From Lingula anatina (lineage: Eukaryota > Brachiopoda > Lingulata > Lingulida > Lingulidae), in the NCBI RefSeq assembly GCF_001039355.2, contig NW_019775291.1, forward strand, positions 259,604 to 323,603: a DNA stretch of 64,000 nt, in the 5' to 3' direction. Below the pieces are notes generated by a model. That model was not told the origin of the DNA, searched no databases, and saw only the letters and a program-made list of their open reading frames with translations. Shown piece by piece: positions 1 to 12,100 of this stretch. The position numbers were made by a program, and so were the translations under genes. The number at the start of each line of letters is the position of its first letter. Position 1 is the stretch's first letter.

Positions 1-454
1 TCGTACAGGTGGAGAACGATCCTGTACGTATACCCACTGGCCGTCCGGATATCTCCAACTGCGCGTTTTGCAGAGCATTTTCCATCCATGCTTGTGCTTG
101 GTCGAAAACGTTGCGACCTTCCTCGTAGTGCGCTAGACTCACTCGAAGAGTGACCATTGTGTCAACGACAAAAGTGATGGACGTGTTATCCGCGCCGTGT
201 TTCTGACCACACTTATTAATACGTGCCTGAACAGCTCTCAGTACAGCTACCAATCGAGCATCTCCTCGGATATCTCTACAGCTATCTCTGGGTGTTGGAA
301 CCCAGCCACACGGTTCAAAATGTAAGGAAACGATCGACCGTATTACAGTGACATTGTACATAAGGGGGCGGCAGTCCTGGAGGCCAGGAACAAAACCAGG
401 GGGGCACACTATCTGCTGGTTTACAGGCTGAAAAAAGGCACGTGTGCGGATGTA

Positions 455-503
<49 letters not shown>

Positions 504-3500
504 ATAGATAGACCCCGAGTCAGCGAGGGTTATGTGGCATACACGAGTGCGTAGCACGAGTGGATGTCACATAACCCTCGCTGACGAGGGGTCTATCTTA
601 TTTAGACCACGGGTCCATGAACGGATTATAATGCATTCATGCGAGACGTGCGGTTATGCGAGTTACACCACGTCTAAGTCTTTTGTTCTTCACTTCCACC
701 GTGGTCTAAATATATATACATGCATGGTTTTACGCCGTACGGCTCAGGGCAGCAGTTAACATCCATAAAGTCGAGAAAAAATCTTATGACAATAATTGCA
801 TCAGAATATTAACGTGACAAATGCAGGAAAAGATTAATGAAGTAATAATTTACAATCTTTTATCTAAATGCAATTTTCATCATCATCCTCATTATTTATA
901 ATTATTGCTGTTCTCACCCTAGTCATGACGTCATCACTCTGTTCCTGGTCTTGGTCTCCCAGGTACAATAGGGCGCGGAGAGAAAGACCGAAATATCTTT
1001 CCGGTGGCGGTGTGAAATTCTGATCTGAATATAACATTTAATTTAATTAGTTAGTGGGCATGTAAACTTGGCAAACAAGAACAGCTACGTGTTCTTCAAT
1101 CGGCCTAGTTGTTGTAGTTCACATAACTAGATTTATTTGCTTTACAACCGCGTTTAGATTCAAATATCGTACCAGCTGGGTTGCGCCATTGCTGAGGGGT
1201 ATTCTCGCTAAAATGCATTCAGTGTAATCATCTTGTCTGACACGCCTCCTTGAGTAGCTATTCAATTAGTTAATTACCCTCTACCAACATAAAAAAAGGC
1301 TTTTTAGACATTTTAAAAAGCTGTTTTTTTTTTAATCTGCCATTTGTGACCTAAGATATGCTCACATTTACAGGCGAATTTTAAGTCAATGTTTTTGCCA
1401 CAAAACCTGACCAAAGGCCACCGTAAGATTTAAAATATTATAACCAATACAGATGCCAAAGGTCATCGTTTCATGCTTTTTTGAGTGATTGAGTCGATTT
1501 AACCCTTGACATGTCGATTTTATTTTTGTCGTATGAGAAACTATTAAAAGTTTAAATCCAAGCTCGTGTACGTGTAACTTAAAGAGATCTTCGATCTAAA
1601 CACTGACTGTTTTTATATAAAAGTGTTACACATTACGCTCAATCCCAAGCTGCAAAAGCTAATATACCTTATATTAGAGTGCTAATAACTTTCTTCATAT
1701 CTCCACAAAAAAACGCAATTTTCTCAGTAATTCATGACAGTTTTCCGTCAACATGAAATCAATGCTTGCTTTTTCCGGATTATAAATAAAAAACTTATTT
1801 GAACTGAAATTCGACCTACCTATGTAATGTCCACAAAAATAAATTGATTCAAAAGATATCGCACAGCAAAAAATGAATCTTGGCAATATCAATTACATTT
1901 AGCCATTTTCTTTGTGATATTATTGGCAAAATTGAATTAAACCATTTATCTAGGGAAAACATGCCAAAACTACGCCTCAAGAAAACAAAAATGACATTCT
2001 CATCAAGCGTATTTTATTTCTAAGGTTCCACAATCCTGCTCGCCGAGGTTACGAGGGAGGCAAGTAAGCTTAATGAAAATTATTCACGCCTAGAATGTAC
2101 AGTTCTAATTGATCACATATGACGTTTCTTATATATTTAAACATACCACTCACCTTCACAGAGTAGAAAATCACCCAGATAACACACCATACAGTGGAAG
2201 TTCTTGTGACTGATATCAACACCGCCAAAGACAACGGGGTTGTTGTACGCCATACAGGCATCTCGTAAAGCTGAGTGCAGGGGGAGTGGACGAGGTACAC
2301 GACGCACGCTTCCATTGATAAAACTGAACTTGCAAGGACCGAAGGCATCGTCCCCAACTTCCCTGAAGCACGTTCGTAAATGCCATTCCGGTTTTGGCTC
2401 GAAAATAACATTACTTCCGCCATCGTCAAGTTTTTTTAACACGCAATCCGAGGAGCTGCAATTTGCAAATAGTCAAATGGTACGTTCTTAGTGGAATAGA
2501 CGACGAGTTCCCACGGTTCCCCGCCTTCCTTGATACCATTACAGGTTGCACAGTACTTGTTTCTGAAAGTTATCATTGTATCTGGGTCGGTGACTGGCTG
2601 GTACAAGAGCGCGTCCTCTGTGAGGCTAGTATTTGAGGTATCAATGCACTTCATACGACTTTCCTCTTCCAGCCAAGACGTCGGACACTGGTCCACCATC
2701 CAAAACATTAGTCCAAAATTATCCACAAAGGGTAATGTGGTTTGTCGGTTTTTTCGATGTAATGTTGGACTTCTTCTACAGGAGCTTTTATGTGCCAGGG
2801 AGATAGACACAGGGTCGACTTGTTTTTTCCCCCGTATCAAAGAAAATGTTTTGTTAGGGGATGGAGTCGAGGTGGTGCTGTCACTTTGAGAATCTGTTGC
2901 GTTGGTTCCAGGAACCGTTGCAGCTTGCATTGTGTCGTGTGTCCTTCTTAATCTGACAGAAGCAGCGCAGACAGTCGCATTCTCTGTCATCCCATAACAG
3001 CAGTCACCATACAGGACACACACAGGATCGCAGTAGCAGTGGACCTGGATCCTGAATTTACCTCCCCTTGCACAGAGCCATCTATACGGCGTGAGAGTCA
3101 CGTCTGGGAAAGAAGAGGTTTCACTGCCGTTGTCAGACATTTCTCGAAATGTATCCTTTTGACTGGGGGACTCTTGTGTGACTTCATTGTGCATTCCACC
3201 CTTAGCGGTTGGCGTCTCTTGTGTGACGTGCACATGCATTCCCCCCTCAGTAGTGGGCGACGACTTCTGTGTAATTCCCTCTTGAATTCTACCCTCACCA
3301 GTGGACAACTCTTGTGTGATTCCCCTGCGAGTTCTTCCCTCAGTAATGGGCGACTTTTTAGTGGTTATCTCTTGCACTCCATCTCTAAGATGTTTTGGAT
3401 CCCTCGTGAATCCCGCAAGCGTCCAAATCTCAACGTTGGGCGACTTTTGGGCTAAACCGGCAAGTTGACCATTTTCATGGGCAAGCTGAACAAATATCAG

Positions 3501-3530
3501 CGCGCATAAAGAAAGGCGGATGATCAACAT
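1..3530 (-). CDS. Partial gene for a secreted/membrane protein with SMB-like cysteine-rich ectodomain (runs off left edge)
   Basis: Seen: a long minus-strand open frame starts at the ATG at 3530-3528 with a hydrophobic leader (MLIIRLSLCALIFVQLA), typical of a signal peptide; an in-frame ATG at 3566 would put 12 polar residues ahead of it, so 3530 is preferred. Then come about five imperfect Thr/Ser-rich repeats of roughly 17 residues (pattern VTQE-x-PT) and a cysteine cluster, CYCDPVCVLYGDCC, that matches the somatomedin-B core. Coding continues in another frame from about 2450 to the donor at 2155, and a third exon runs from about 400-427 to beyond position 1. The first two coding blocks are out of frame with each other near 2450, so there is a tiny intron, a frameshift or an error. 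The phase between blocks two and three is also unsettled. Inference: cysteine-rich ectodomain of the kind placed before seven-helix receptors in molluscs; no membrane helix is visible here. Confidence 0.5.
459..500. repeat. (TA)n microsatellite
   Basis: A pure TA run beside the hairpin element at 506-711. Confidence 0.95.
506..711. repeat. Two consecutive hairpins (foldback element)
   Basis: Hairpin 1 pairs 506-535 with 568-598 (stem includes AGCGAGGGTTATGTG and its complement, one small bulge). Hairpin 2 pairs 601-611 (TTTAGACCACGG) with about 700-710 (CCGTGGTCTAAA). The two stems are adjacent and lie in the presumed intron of the left-edge gene. This looks like a small foldback transposon or its relic; no coding capacity is visible. 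Confidence 0.7.
712..2154. other. Presumed intron, no recognised feature
   Basis: AT-rich sequence between coding blocks of the left-edge minus-strand gene. No convincing exon, RNA gene or repeat was recognised; a missing short exon that would repair the splice phase could lie here. Confidence 0.5.
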
Positions 3531-3683
3531 GTTTTTGAATTCGAAATCTCTGTGCAGTCGTTGCACGTAAGTGACGCAGATCAGCGTTTGCTGGTCATTT
3601 ATACATCTCCAACTCTTCTTGGAAGATACGATTTCATGCCGCTGAGCAAGTAATTACTGAAACACGTCGGCGGCCTTGCCTAA

Positions 3684-3906
3684 GACCCCATTCCCATAAA
3701 TATTAGATCGATCTATCCCTGTGGGGAGTCTCACTAGATTACTGTCAGCTTAACCGGCTTAAGCGTCTGTCCCCCCTACTAAAAGCTGTAAAAGGGTAAT
3801 TAACTGTGGTGCGCGCTTGACACTGCAATTCAGCGTGAACCCCAAGGGAGTTAGGTCGATCTAAATCTGAATCTCTGGATCGATCTCAATCTCTGGGAAT
3901 GCACCC
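3684..3906. repeat. MITE family A, copy 1 (TAA target-site duplication)
   Basis: A 223-bp element flanked by TAA on both sides (3681-3683 and 3907-3909). The ends are inverted repeats of the type GGGNNCATTCCCA followed by a palindromic TAGATCGATCTA block. The same element recurs near 5691, 9566, 12690 and 62533. TAA (TWA) target sites are typical of PIF/Harbinger-type transposons, so this is probably a non-autonomous member. Confidence 0.8.
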
Positions 3907-3909
3907 TAA

Positions 3910-5217
3910 GTCTTGAGGTATACACTCGAGCAGCGTGCATTTGGCGCTGGTAAACAAGAATACTTAGAGTCACGGTAGGACATAACCGTCACGTTAATTG
4001 GAATAATTAGTTTATTATTTCGAGTATTCCACGTCAACAAGAGTTCAGGAGTTGGAGATCACCGCCGTCTTGTTGATCAACCAGTGTACTTTTTTATGCA
4101 CGGCATAATGCATAGGAGGAAGTTTCCCAGTAGCGAGTGATTAGATCGCGGCTCTCTTCATCAACCTTCTTCATACACGATATGTCTTTGATCATACATG
4201 CAACGAACGAAAAAACATACTCTGGAATGAAGCCAGTGATGACCTGTACAAAAACCGGTGTGACAGAAATGGTAGAACAAGAAATGGCAGCTCAGAGTCC
4301 CAAGAAATCAGTACAAATTAGCTATATAGCAGAAAGTGTTGGGGTCTTTAATGGGACACAAAACGTTAAAACCTTATAGTCTTCGTATGATGCTTGTGAT
4401 GATCAAAATTTTTAATTTATAGACTAAAAACGTACAAATGTCGTGAAACGGAATACCTGCGTGACGCGACAGTGCATGTTCAGTCAGATCAGTGTCCGTC
4501 GGGGCCTTTTTAAAAACTAACAGTCCGACGGGTTGGATTTTTAAACTGGGGGCATCGGGACGCTAAGTTTTAACGTCTTTTCCATCTGCTGATTTTAACA
4601 AATATTAAATTTTGTCCAAAATAAAAGGATATTTTAAGATATATTGCCTAATAATGCTTTTCAACTTATTAAGCATTTTATTATAAAGTAGCATTTTAAC
4701 AATACAAATTAAATGTGGCTTTTTACATTAAAAGGAAGTATGAAATTAAAATAATACCTCATTTGAACGAAATTTGTCATAATTCGTTTTCTGTGTGGTT
4801 TGGAAAGCCAAAATGCTACCTATGGATTCGTTTGTACGCTTAGAGTGGGGAGTGTCTCTTCATTAAAAAAAAACGCACTTACACATGTACATGTATGAGA
4901 CGGAGAGAGAGCATTAACAGTAAGCACCCCTTTACGTGTTGTTTCTATAAAACGGCGTCTGCTTACTCGTTTAAAAAATAGTGTGAAGTGCTATCTTGCT
5001 GGGAAGTGTTGTAGGAATCCTGCATCCTGCTACATGAAGAACCTGGGCTCCGTAACTCGAAAGTAATCTTAATTGAACTGTCCATTCAGTGAAACATTTT
5101 ATGAGGTGGTATATCGGCTAATATAGTAATCAGATATCCTCCCCAGGGAGGTGAGAACGCCTATAGAGTGTAATTGGGCAAAAATGACCAGGCTTCTTTC
5201 ACATACATTCATTTCAT

Positions 5218-5261
<44 letters not shown>

Positions 5262-5690
5262 AGTATATATATTATGTAAAACTTCAACCTTCGGGTTGTA
5301 ATATTCCAATAAAATATTATTATTATTATTAAAAAAACAATTCAAATTTCAGTGCAGAGAAATTTTGCTGGCAATCATTCATCCCGCCTTGTCTACTTGT
5401 CAGTTATTTCTGAAGCAGCATCATGTAAAGCCAAGTTGTAAATCAGGAGAGATGTACAAATGCACAATGGTTACATAATTTTGAATATTGGCCATTAGTA
5501 ATATAAACTGTTTTCTGAAAGCTCACGCACCAGTTAGTCTATTAGGGACCATTCATAATGAGAAGAGCCGAGTGCTAGCTGGTCCACGGCCTAAATATGG
5601 CGGACATACATGAAAGGAAGACCGCTTAATCCTGTAATGGCCTCTTTCACGCCTCCCCACGTGTCATCCCTGCGGGAGTACAGTAATTAA
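3910..5690. other. Intergenic, no gene recognised
   Basis: Only short chance open frames are present. It contains a (TAAA)n microsatellite at about 5218-5262 and AT-rich sequence with no recognised exon. Confidence 0.6.
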
Positions 5691-5889
5691 GACCCCATTC
5701 CCAGAGATTAGATCGATCTACTCTAGATCGACCTAACTCCCTGGGGGTTCACGCTAAATAGCTGTCAGCCGAGCGGGCACGAAAGTTAATTACCCCCTTA
5801 CAGTTTGTAGTAGGCGGGACGGACATTTAAGTAATCTAGTGAGACTCCCCGCGGGGATAGATTGATCTAAAAGCTCTGGGAATACGCCC
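5691..5889. repeat. MITE family A, copy 2
   Basis: Flanked by TAA at 5688-5690 and 5890-5892. Ends GACCCCATTCCCAGAG and CTCTGGGAATACGCCC are inverted repeats, with an internal TAGATCGATCTA near the left end. It lies in reverse orientation relative to the copy at 3684. Confidence 0.8.
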
Positions 5890-6248
5890 TAAATCTCATA
5901 TCAATTCAACTGGAAATTCTTGGTATTTTAGAGGGCGACGGTGCCATTTGGTACGGTTAAGAACTATGATTCAGCTTGTCAAAATTCTAATTTCACGAGG
6001 GGACCAATGGTATGATTTTTTCAGAAACCAAAGGGGGGGGGGGGGTCAGGACCTCCCTGACACCTCCCTAACTCCACTACTGCATTGTAATAACTGTCAT
6101 ATACTTTTGTTGAATGTAAGAACTACAAATGAACACTCTAACACAATTTTACATTAATATCATAACCCGACAGAGATACGTTTAAAATAAATTCAGAATG
6201 TACACACTGAAGTCTGTGAAATGACAGTAGTTTTGGTTTATTACAGGA

Positions 6249-6298
<50 letters not shown>
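6249..6298. repeat. (TA)n microsatellite
   Basis: Uninterrupted TA run of about 50 bp in intergenic DNA. Confidence 0.95.
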
Positions 6299-6301
<3 letters not shown>

Positions 6302-7130
6302 ATTATCCTGAGCTCTGACTTCTTTCTGAACCTACTGAAATGGTAAAAAGTTTAGAACATTTAAGTAGGTTTTCCAAGTAAAGGCATTTTCAGTGCTACC
6401 CAATGATACATGAGCAAGTAGGTAACCTACTAACCTCAATTAAAATCTAAGTATTAAGCATCATGAATGACCTATCATTAAAACTGGTACAAAAATATTA
6501 TAAATTAATACTGAAATTTCTGAGATAGTGCTACAGCCTTTTAGGTTGAAAGACAATCAAATCACAGTCTACATTATTGTCAGGATATTCCCAAGGGTCT
6601 TTTAGCATTTACCTTTGCATACCTTGAACTTAATTTATACACTCAAATAAAAGCCCATACAAGACCTTATAGTACTAATCATTCCTTATTAGATTTAAGC
6701 AAAATTTACACAATGACTGTCATATAATTTTCAAAAATAATTATTAGTTGGTGATACATAACGCTTAACATGTTGTTTCTGAACATTCTGAAAAAGGCAT
6801 TAGCTTCAATCTAGAAAGTACTTTTTTATGAGATATTTCCTGGTAATTTGACAAATCTTGAAAAAAATAGCTAAAAGAAGTTGTTGAAATTTCAAAGATT
6901 TATACCGAGTAACAAAGTATTTTAGGTCTTTATACATTGGAACTGTTCATGAAACTTCATTATCATTTTTTTATGATTATTAACAAGAATTCAAATTTTA
7001 TGTACATTAGGACAATGAAAACATTTCACTTTTTTAAAAATAACAATTTAGTACCCCCAAACAGAATTGCACTTCAATGAAAATCACTCAGAATAAAAAT
7101 GTAGTAACAATTTTCTGGTAAAATGTCTGA

Positions 7131-7300
7131 AGAGGGGGAAGATCCAGATATTTTCTGACAGTCTTCCGAGTATCTCTATTGATCTATACTCCATTTTAGA
7201 CCCTCTCCCGACAGCAAGAAATACATGCCCGTCAATGTACGCTTGAAAAATTCTGACTGTCTTCTGGAAGACGCAGAAAACCACCTCCATCTGCCCCTCT
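7131..7300. repeat. hAT-like short TIR element, copy 1
   Basis: Degenerate member of a family seen more clearly at 13121, 42851 and 61016. The shared core is TCTTCCAAATTATC, then GATCCATCCTC, then a CTGTCAATGTA-like segment, with ends resembling CAGGGGCGGATCC and its complement. It lies just downstream of the CROT stop codon, so possibly in its 3' UTR. Confidence 0.55.
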
Positions 7301-7422
7301 TGAAGTGTGGACTCAAAGAGGCCATTCAGGGGACTGTCAGCAGATTATTTGTCTCTTCTTTCACGTGAGTCTGCCATATTTGATCCAAGGATCAGAAGAT
7401 CCTCGGACCATTCTGAATGGGT

Positions 7423-8849
7423 TCAAAGTCTGGCTGCCTGCGCCTCCGGGCTCTCCACCATGTGTTTCATATCCAGGAGACTTTGTCTCAAGTTCTCGTA
7501 CAGTTCTCTGGCACTGGTCGACTCATCACTGATCCAACTGGACATGAAGAATACGATACTGGAAATACAAAATAAACATTTGTAGAAATGAGGTGACACA
7601 TAAATTGTCATGACTTATCTGTATCGTTAACATAGATCTCAGGCACTGGTGATCCAAAATTATTTTAAAATTACTGTACTCAATCTGTTCAGAACATTGA
7701 TCCAACCGTAACACTAGCTCTCTCACACATACCCGGTACGTACTTGCACATACACACACAACTTCTTTTTCAAAGACAGAAATTGGCATACATGCATTCA
7801 GGCACACATCCACGCGCACATACACACAAATCATGCATACACGCACACACATAAATTCTGTCACACATTGATAGAAACACGCACACAGTCATGCAGACAT
7901 TGCACACAAATCCTCTCTCACATATAAAACTAGGCACATGCAAACATGATCATGAACTCACATAAACCTGTCTGGGCCAAACCTATATATACGGTCTAGA
8001 ACACTCCATAGCTATTCTTACACACACACACACACACACACTAAGCACACACTAAGCACAGGCTTCAAACAACTGCGCATGTGCGAAAAGTGCGCTGTTT
8101 GAAATAAACAAGTTGGTGAAATTGACAAAGACCATCTGGTTGATTTTATTTCATTAGCTCTCTGGTGTCTTTTTGAAAATTTATATTAGAAATGTTCTAT
8201 TGATTTTATGTTGTAAAAAGTAAATCCGTCGGAATTCCTTAGAAAAACATTTATTTTACCTTCATTTTAAGGGGATTCCCATTGTATTTATAGTGTTATA
8301 TGTGGCCCCAGTGGGGATTTTCACACCTCCCCTACTCTTGATTAATAAAATTCTTCACCTGGAGGATTGTAAATTACATTGCAAAATACATTAAAAATCG
8401 TAAGAAGGTTAACTGCAGATAATGCTGCGAGGATATTCTTAACAGTGGGGAAACTCGGCCAATATAAAATTATTAACTTCGTTTTACGATTTTGGAGCGC
8501 CTGTTCTAATTTTTGAAAGCGAGGCAAAGGAACCAAACAATGCGATACAATTTGTAATCTCGTAGAAAATTGCTAATTTTATATAAAGGTTATAGCATGG
8601 AGTACATCGAAATGCGACTTGTTTATTATTATGATCTTAAATAATAATGAATATAAAACAAACGATATAATATGTTCTTAACGTTAGCCTATTTATTAGT
8701 TTAATTGATTTTTTTTTCGTATTTGGAGATTAAAAACACAAAAGTTGTCTGGTTTCATATCGAGGCACTACGTTTCGTTCGTGTGCTCACACACTACTCA
8801 CCAGTCTGGTCCAAACCTATAGAACACTCCATAGCCATCCTTACACACA

Positions 8850-8890
<41 letters not shown>

Positions 8891-9112
8891 CTCACCAGTC
8901 TGGTCCAAACCTATAGAACACTCCATAGCCATCCTTACACACACACACATACACACACACGCACACACACACGCACACACACTACTCACCAGTCTGGTCC
9001 AAACCTATAGAACACTCCATAGCTATCCTTACACACACACACATACACACACACGCACACACACTACTCACCAGTCTGGTCCAAACCTATAGAACACTCC
9101 ATAGCCATCCTT

Positions 9113-9147
<35 letters not shown>

Positions 9148-12100
9148 CACACACACACACACTACTCACCAGTCTGGTCCAAACCTATAGAACACTCCAT
9201 AGCCATCCTTACACATGGGGGCCACACCGCCATGCACTGTGGTATAGCCTACAAAGCTGGTGGATAGGATATAGTTGCCACCTCCACCACTGAAATCAAC
9301 AAGGTGAGAAGGTCAATATTATAATAGAAAATAAGCCTTCGATCAGCCCCCATTTTATTTTAATTACCCCTTCCTGATAATTGGGATATCATACTTCTTC
9401 ATGTGAAAGGCGCTACATCTAGCATTTCCATTCAGAGCACAGAGTGAAAGATCAAGATTTTGATTGTGCTATTTTATTTATCTGAAATCTTAAAAGAACG
9501 ATGCTTTATTGAATTGAAACAGAACCAGGCAAGAGTGAATGTTATATTTGAATAACAGACTCTAACACCCCATTTCCATAGATTTTTAGATCGATCTATC
9601 CCTGTGGGGAGTCTCACTAGATTACTGTCAGCTTGGCCGGCTTAAGCGTCTGTCCCGCCTACTAAAAGCTGTAAGGGGGTAATTAACTATGGTGCCCGCT
9701 CGGCTGACTGCAATTTAGCGTGAACCCCCAGGGAGTTAGGTCGATCTAAATCTTAATCTTTAGATCGATCTTAATCTCTGGGAAAGCACCCTAAGTTCTT
9801 TTTTTTAATATTAATAGTCCACACTGAACTTAATCCTGTTTCATGATAATCTGTTCATAACAAAACTTTACATAGCATTTGTGGTGATTTTACTGCAAAG
9901 AACAGAACTAAAGAGTAGCCTGCTTTTTAATTTTGTTGCCACCACCCAATAGGAATGTACACATTTCAATTTTTTTTTTACCTAAAAAACACAGTATCTG
10001 TAAATTTCACAATTTCCCCCCAGTAATTATGGTAGCCATTACCTTTTGGTACAGGCAGTGTTAGTGGAGAGAGTGGGCACAGGCAACAAAATTATATACA
10101 ATACAATTACACACAATATATAATATACAATTTTAATTGTAGTTTAAAAACTACACAAAAATATTTATATATCCACAGCTTAAAGTCTGTGTGCAGTATA
10201 ATAGTTAGTTTAAAATTATGCTAAGGGTTATTACCTCTTGGTCCAGGCGGGGTCAGTGAAGATAGTGGGCACTGACATCCCAGCCTCCAAACTGGTCAGG
10301 TACAGACCCAGCAGGTGACGGTCACAACCTGAAGGGACAATATACATTGTATATTATATACAATAAAATTATACACAATAGATTCTACACAATATATTAT
10401 ATATGATAAATACTACACAGTCAATAAATTATATACAATACCGGGGTATATTATATACAATTACTACTACGCAATGGAGTATATACAGTTAACACTATAC
10501 AATAAACTAGATACAAAAAATAATATATTACAATAATAAACTACACAAAAACTGTATACAATATATGTCAACAAATAACTGACAAATTACATACAATTTA
10601 CCAGTGCAAAGAATGACATAATACGAGACTAGAAGGAATTTCAGCTGCTAATTACCACTGTTATTTTGGCACTCCACCATCATTTTGGCATGTTTCTGAG
10701 AGGCAATCCTGTACAACTTCAGTCTGTCTAATACCTGAAAATACCAGTCTATCAGTAAAAACAAAAATATTCATTTCACAACAATCATATAATCATCATT
10801 ATCATATAACTTGAGTGTCGTATTTTAATACTCATTAAAATGAGCTTTATGATCAAAAGGGGATTTTTAGTATTATATAAATTAAACATGGATATAATAT
10901 TATTTATTTATGACTGCCTAATGAAAATAAATTTCTTATGGCAAACTTATGAAAAGAAAAAACAAAAAACAAACAAACAAACAAAAAAACATTGTGACTA
11001 GTCCTAATATGGGGGGCAGGGGAGGGGGGGGAGGGAGTGCATTTACATGACTTAAATAATAGCTGGGCCGTTTTAAAATATGACAATCTTTAAAAATTGT
11101 GCAAAACAGACAGGTATAGCACAAGGTGTAAAGAGAGCCAATCTAGCTTACACTGCGCTGCGGGTCCAGCATGGCTTTGCTCCACCTCAGGGCCTCCATG
11201 GTACATGACCTCACCGTCTCCGTCCTGCCGTGGTAGTAACGCCTAGTGGTTGCCGTCTCATAGGTCGGAGCAGGTCTGGAGTCAACATCACCAATATATA
11301 CTTAAATGTTTTAAAAACTAATGCTCACAGCTAAAATCATGACCTTTTTTTTCTTATTCCTGAGAACATTCAGCCAACTACAACTTATGTCTACAACTTC
11401 TTTATTTCTCTGATATCATACATGATGTTAGTGATGCAATTTTAAATGGGGAAAAGGAGTATTTGTTTCCTGTCTCCAATAGCATTTATAAAACAAGTTG
11501 ACTTTCATAGGACTTCAAATTGTAACAATTTTGATAAAACAATAATATGATTTAATCAAAATGCACAACTGCATGCAGCAAAAATCTATTTAAAATATCC
11601 AATTCTCAACCACGTTTATTTTCAAATTTATATAACAAAATGCCTTTTGAGATTTGCAAAATCTCCCCACAATATCATGCCATTGCATGTCATAAAACCT
11701 AGGCCNNNNNNNNNNNNNNNNNNNNNNNNNNNNNNNNNNNNNNNNNNNNNNNNNNNNNNNNNNNNNNNNNNNNNNNNNNNNNNNNNNNNNNNNNNNNNNN
11801 NNNNNNNNNNNNNNNNNNNNNNNNNNNNNNNNNNNNNNNNNNNNNNNNNNNNNNNNNNNNNNNNNNNNNNNNNNNNNNNNNNNNNNNNNNNNNNNNNNNN
11901 NNNNNNNNNNNNNNNNNNNNNNNNNNNNNNNNNNNNNNNNNNNNNNNNNNNNNNNNNNNNNNNNNNNNNNNNNNNNNNNNNNNNNNNNNNNNNNNNNNNN
12001 NNNNNNNNNNNNNNNNNNNNNNNNNNNNNNNNNNNNNNNNNNNNNNNNNNNNNNNNNNNNNNNNNNNNNNNNNNNNNNNNNNNNNNNNNNNNNNNNNNNN

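Noticed and set aside
8705-9010. Thr/His-rich protein from the CA repeat array
   Set aside because: Frame created by microsatellite and minisatellite DNA inside a CROT intron.
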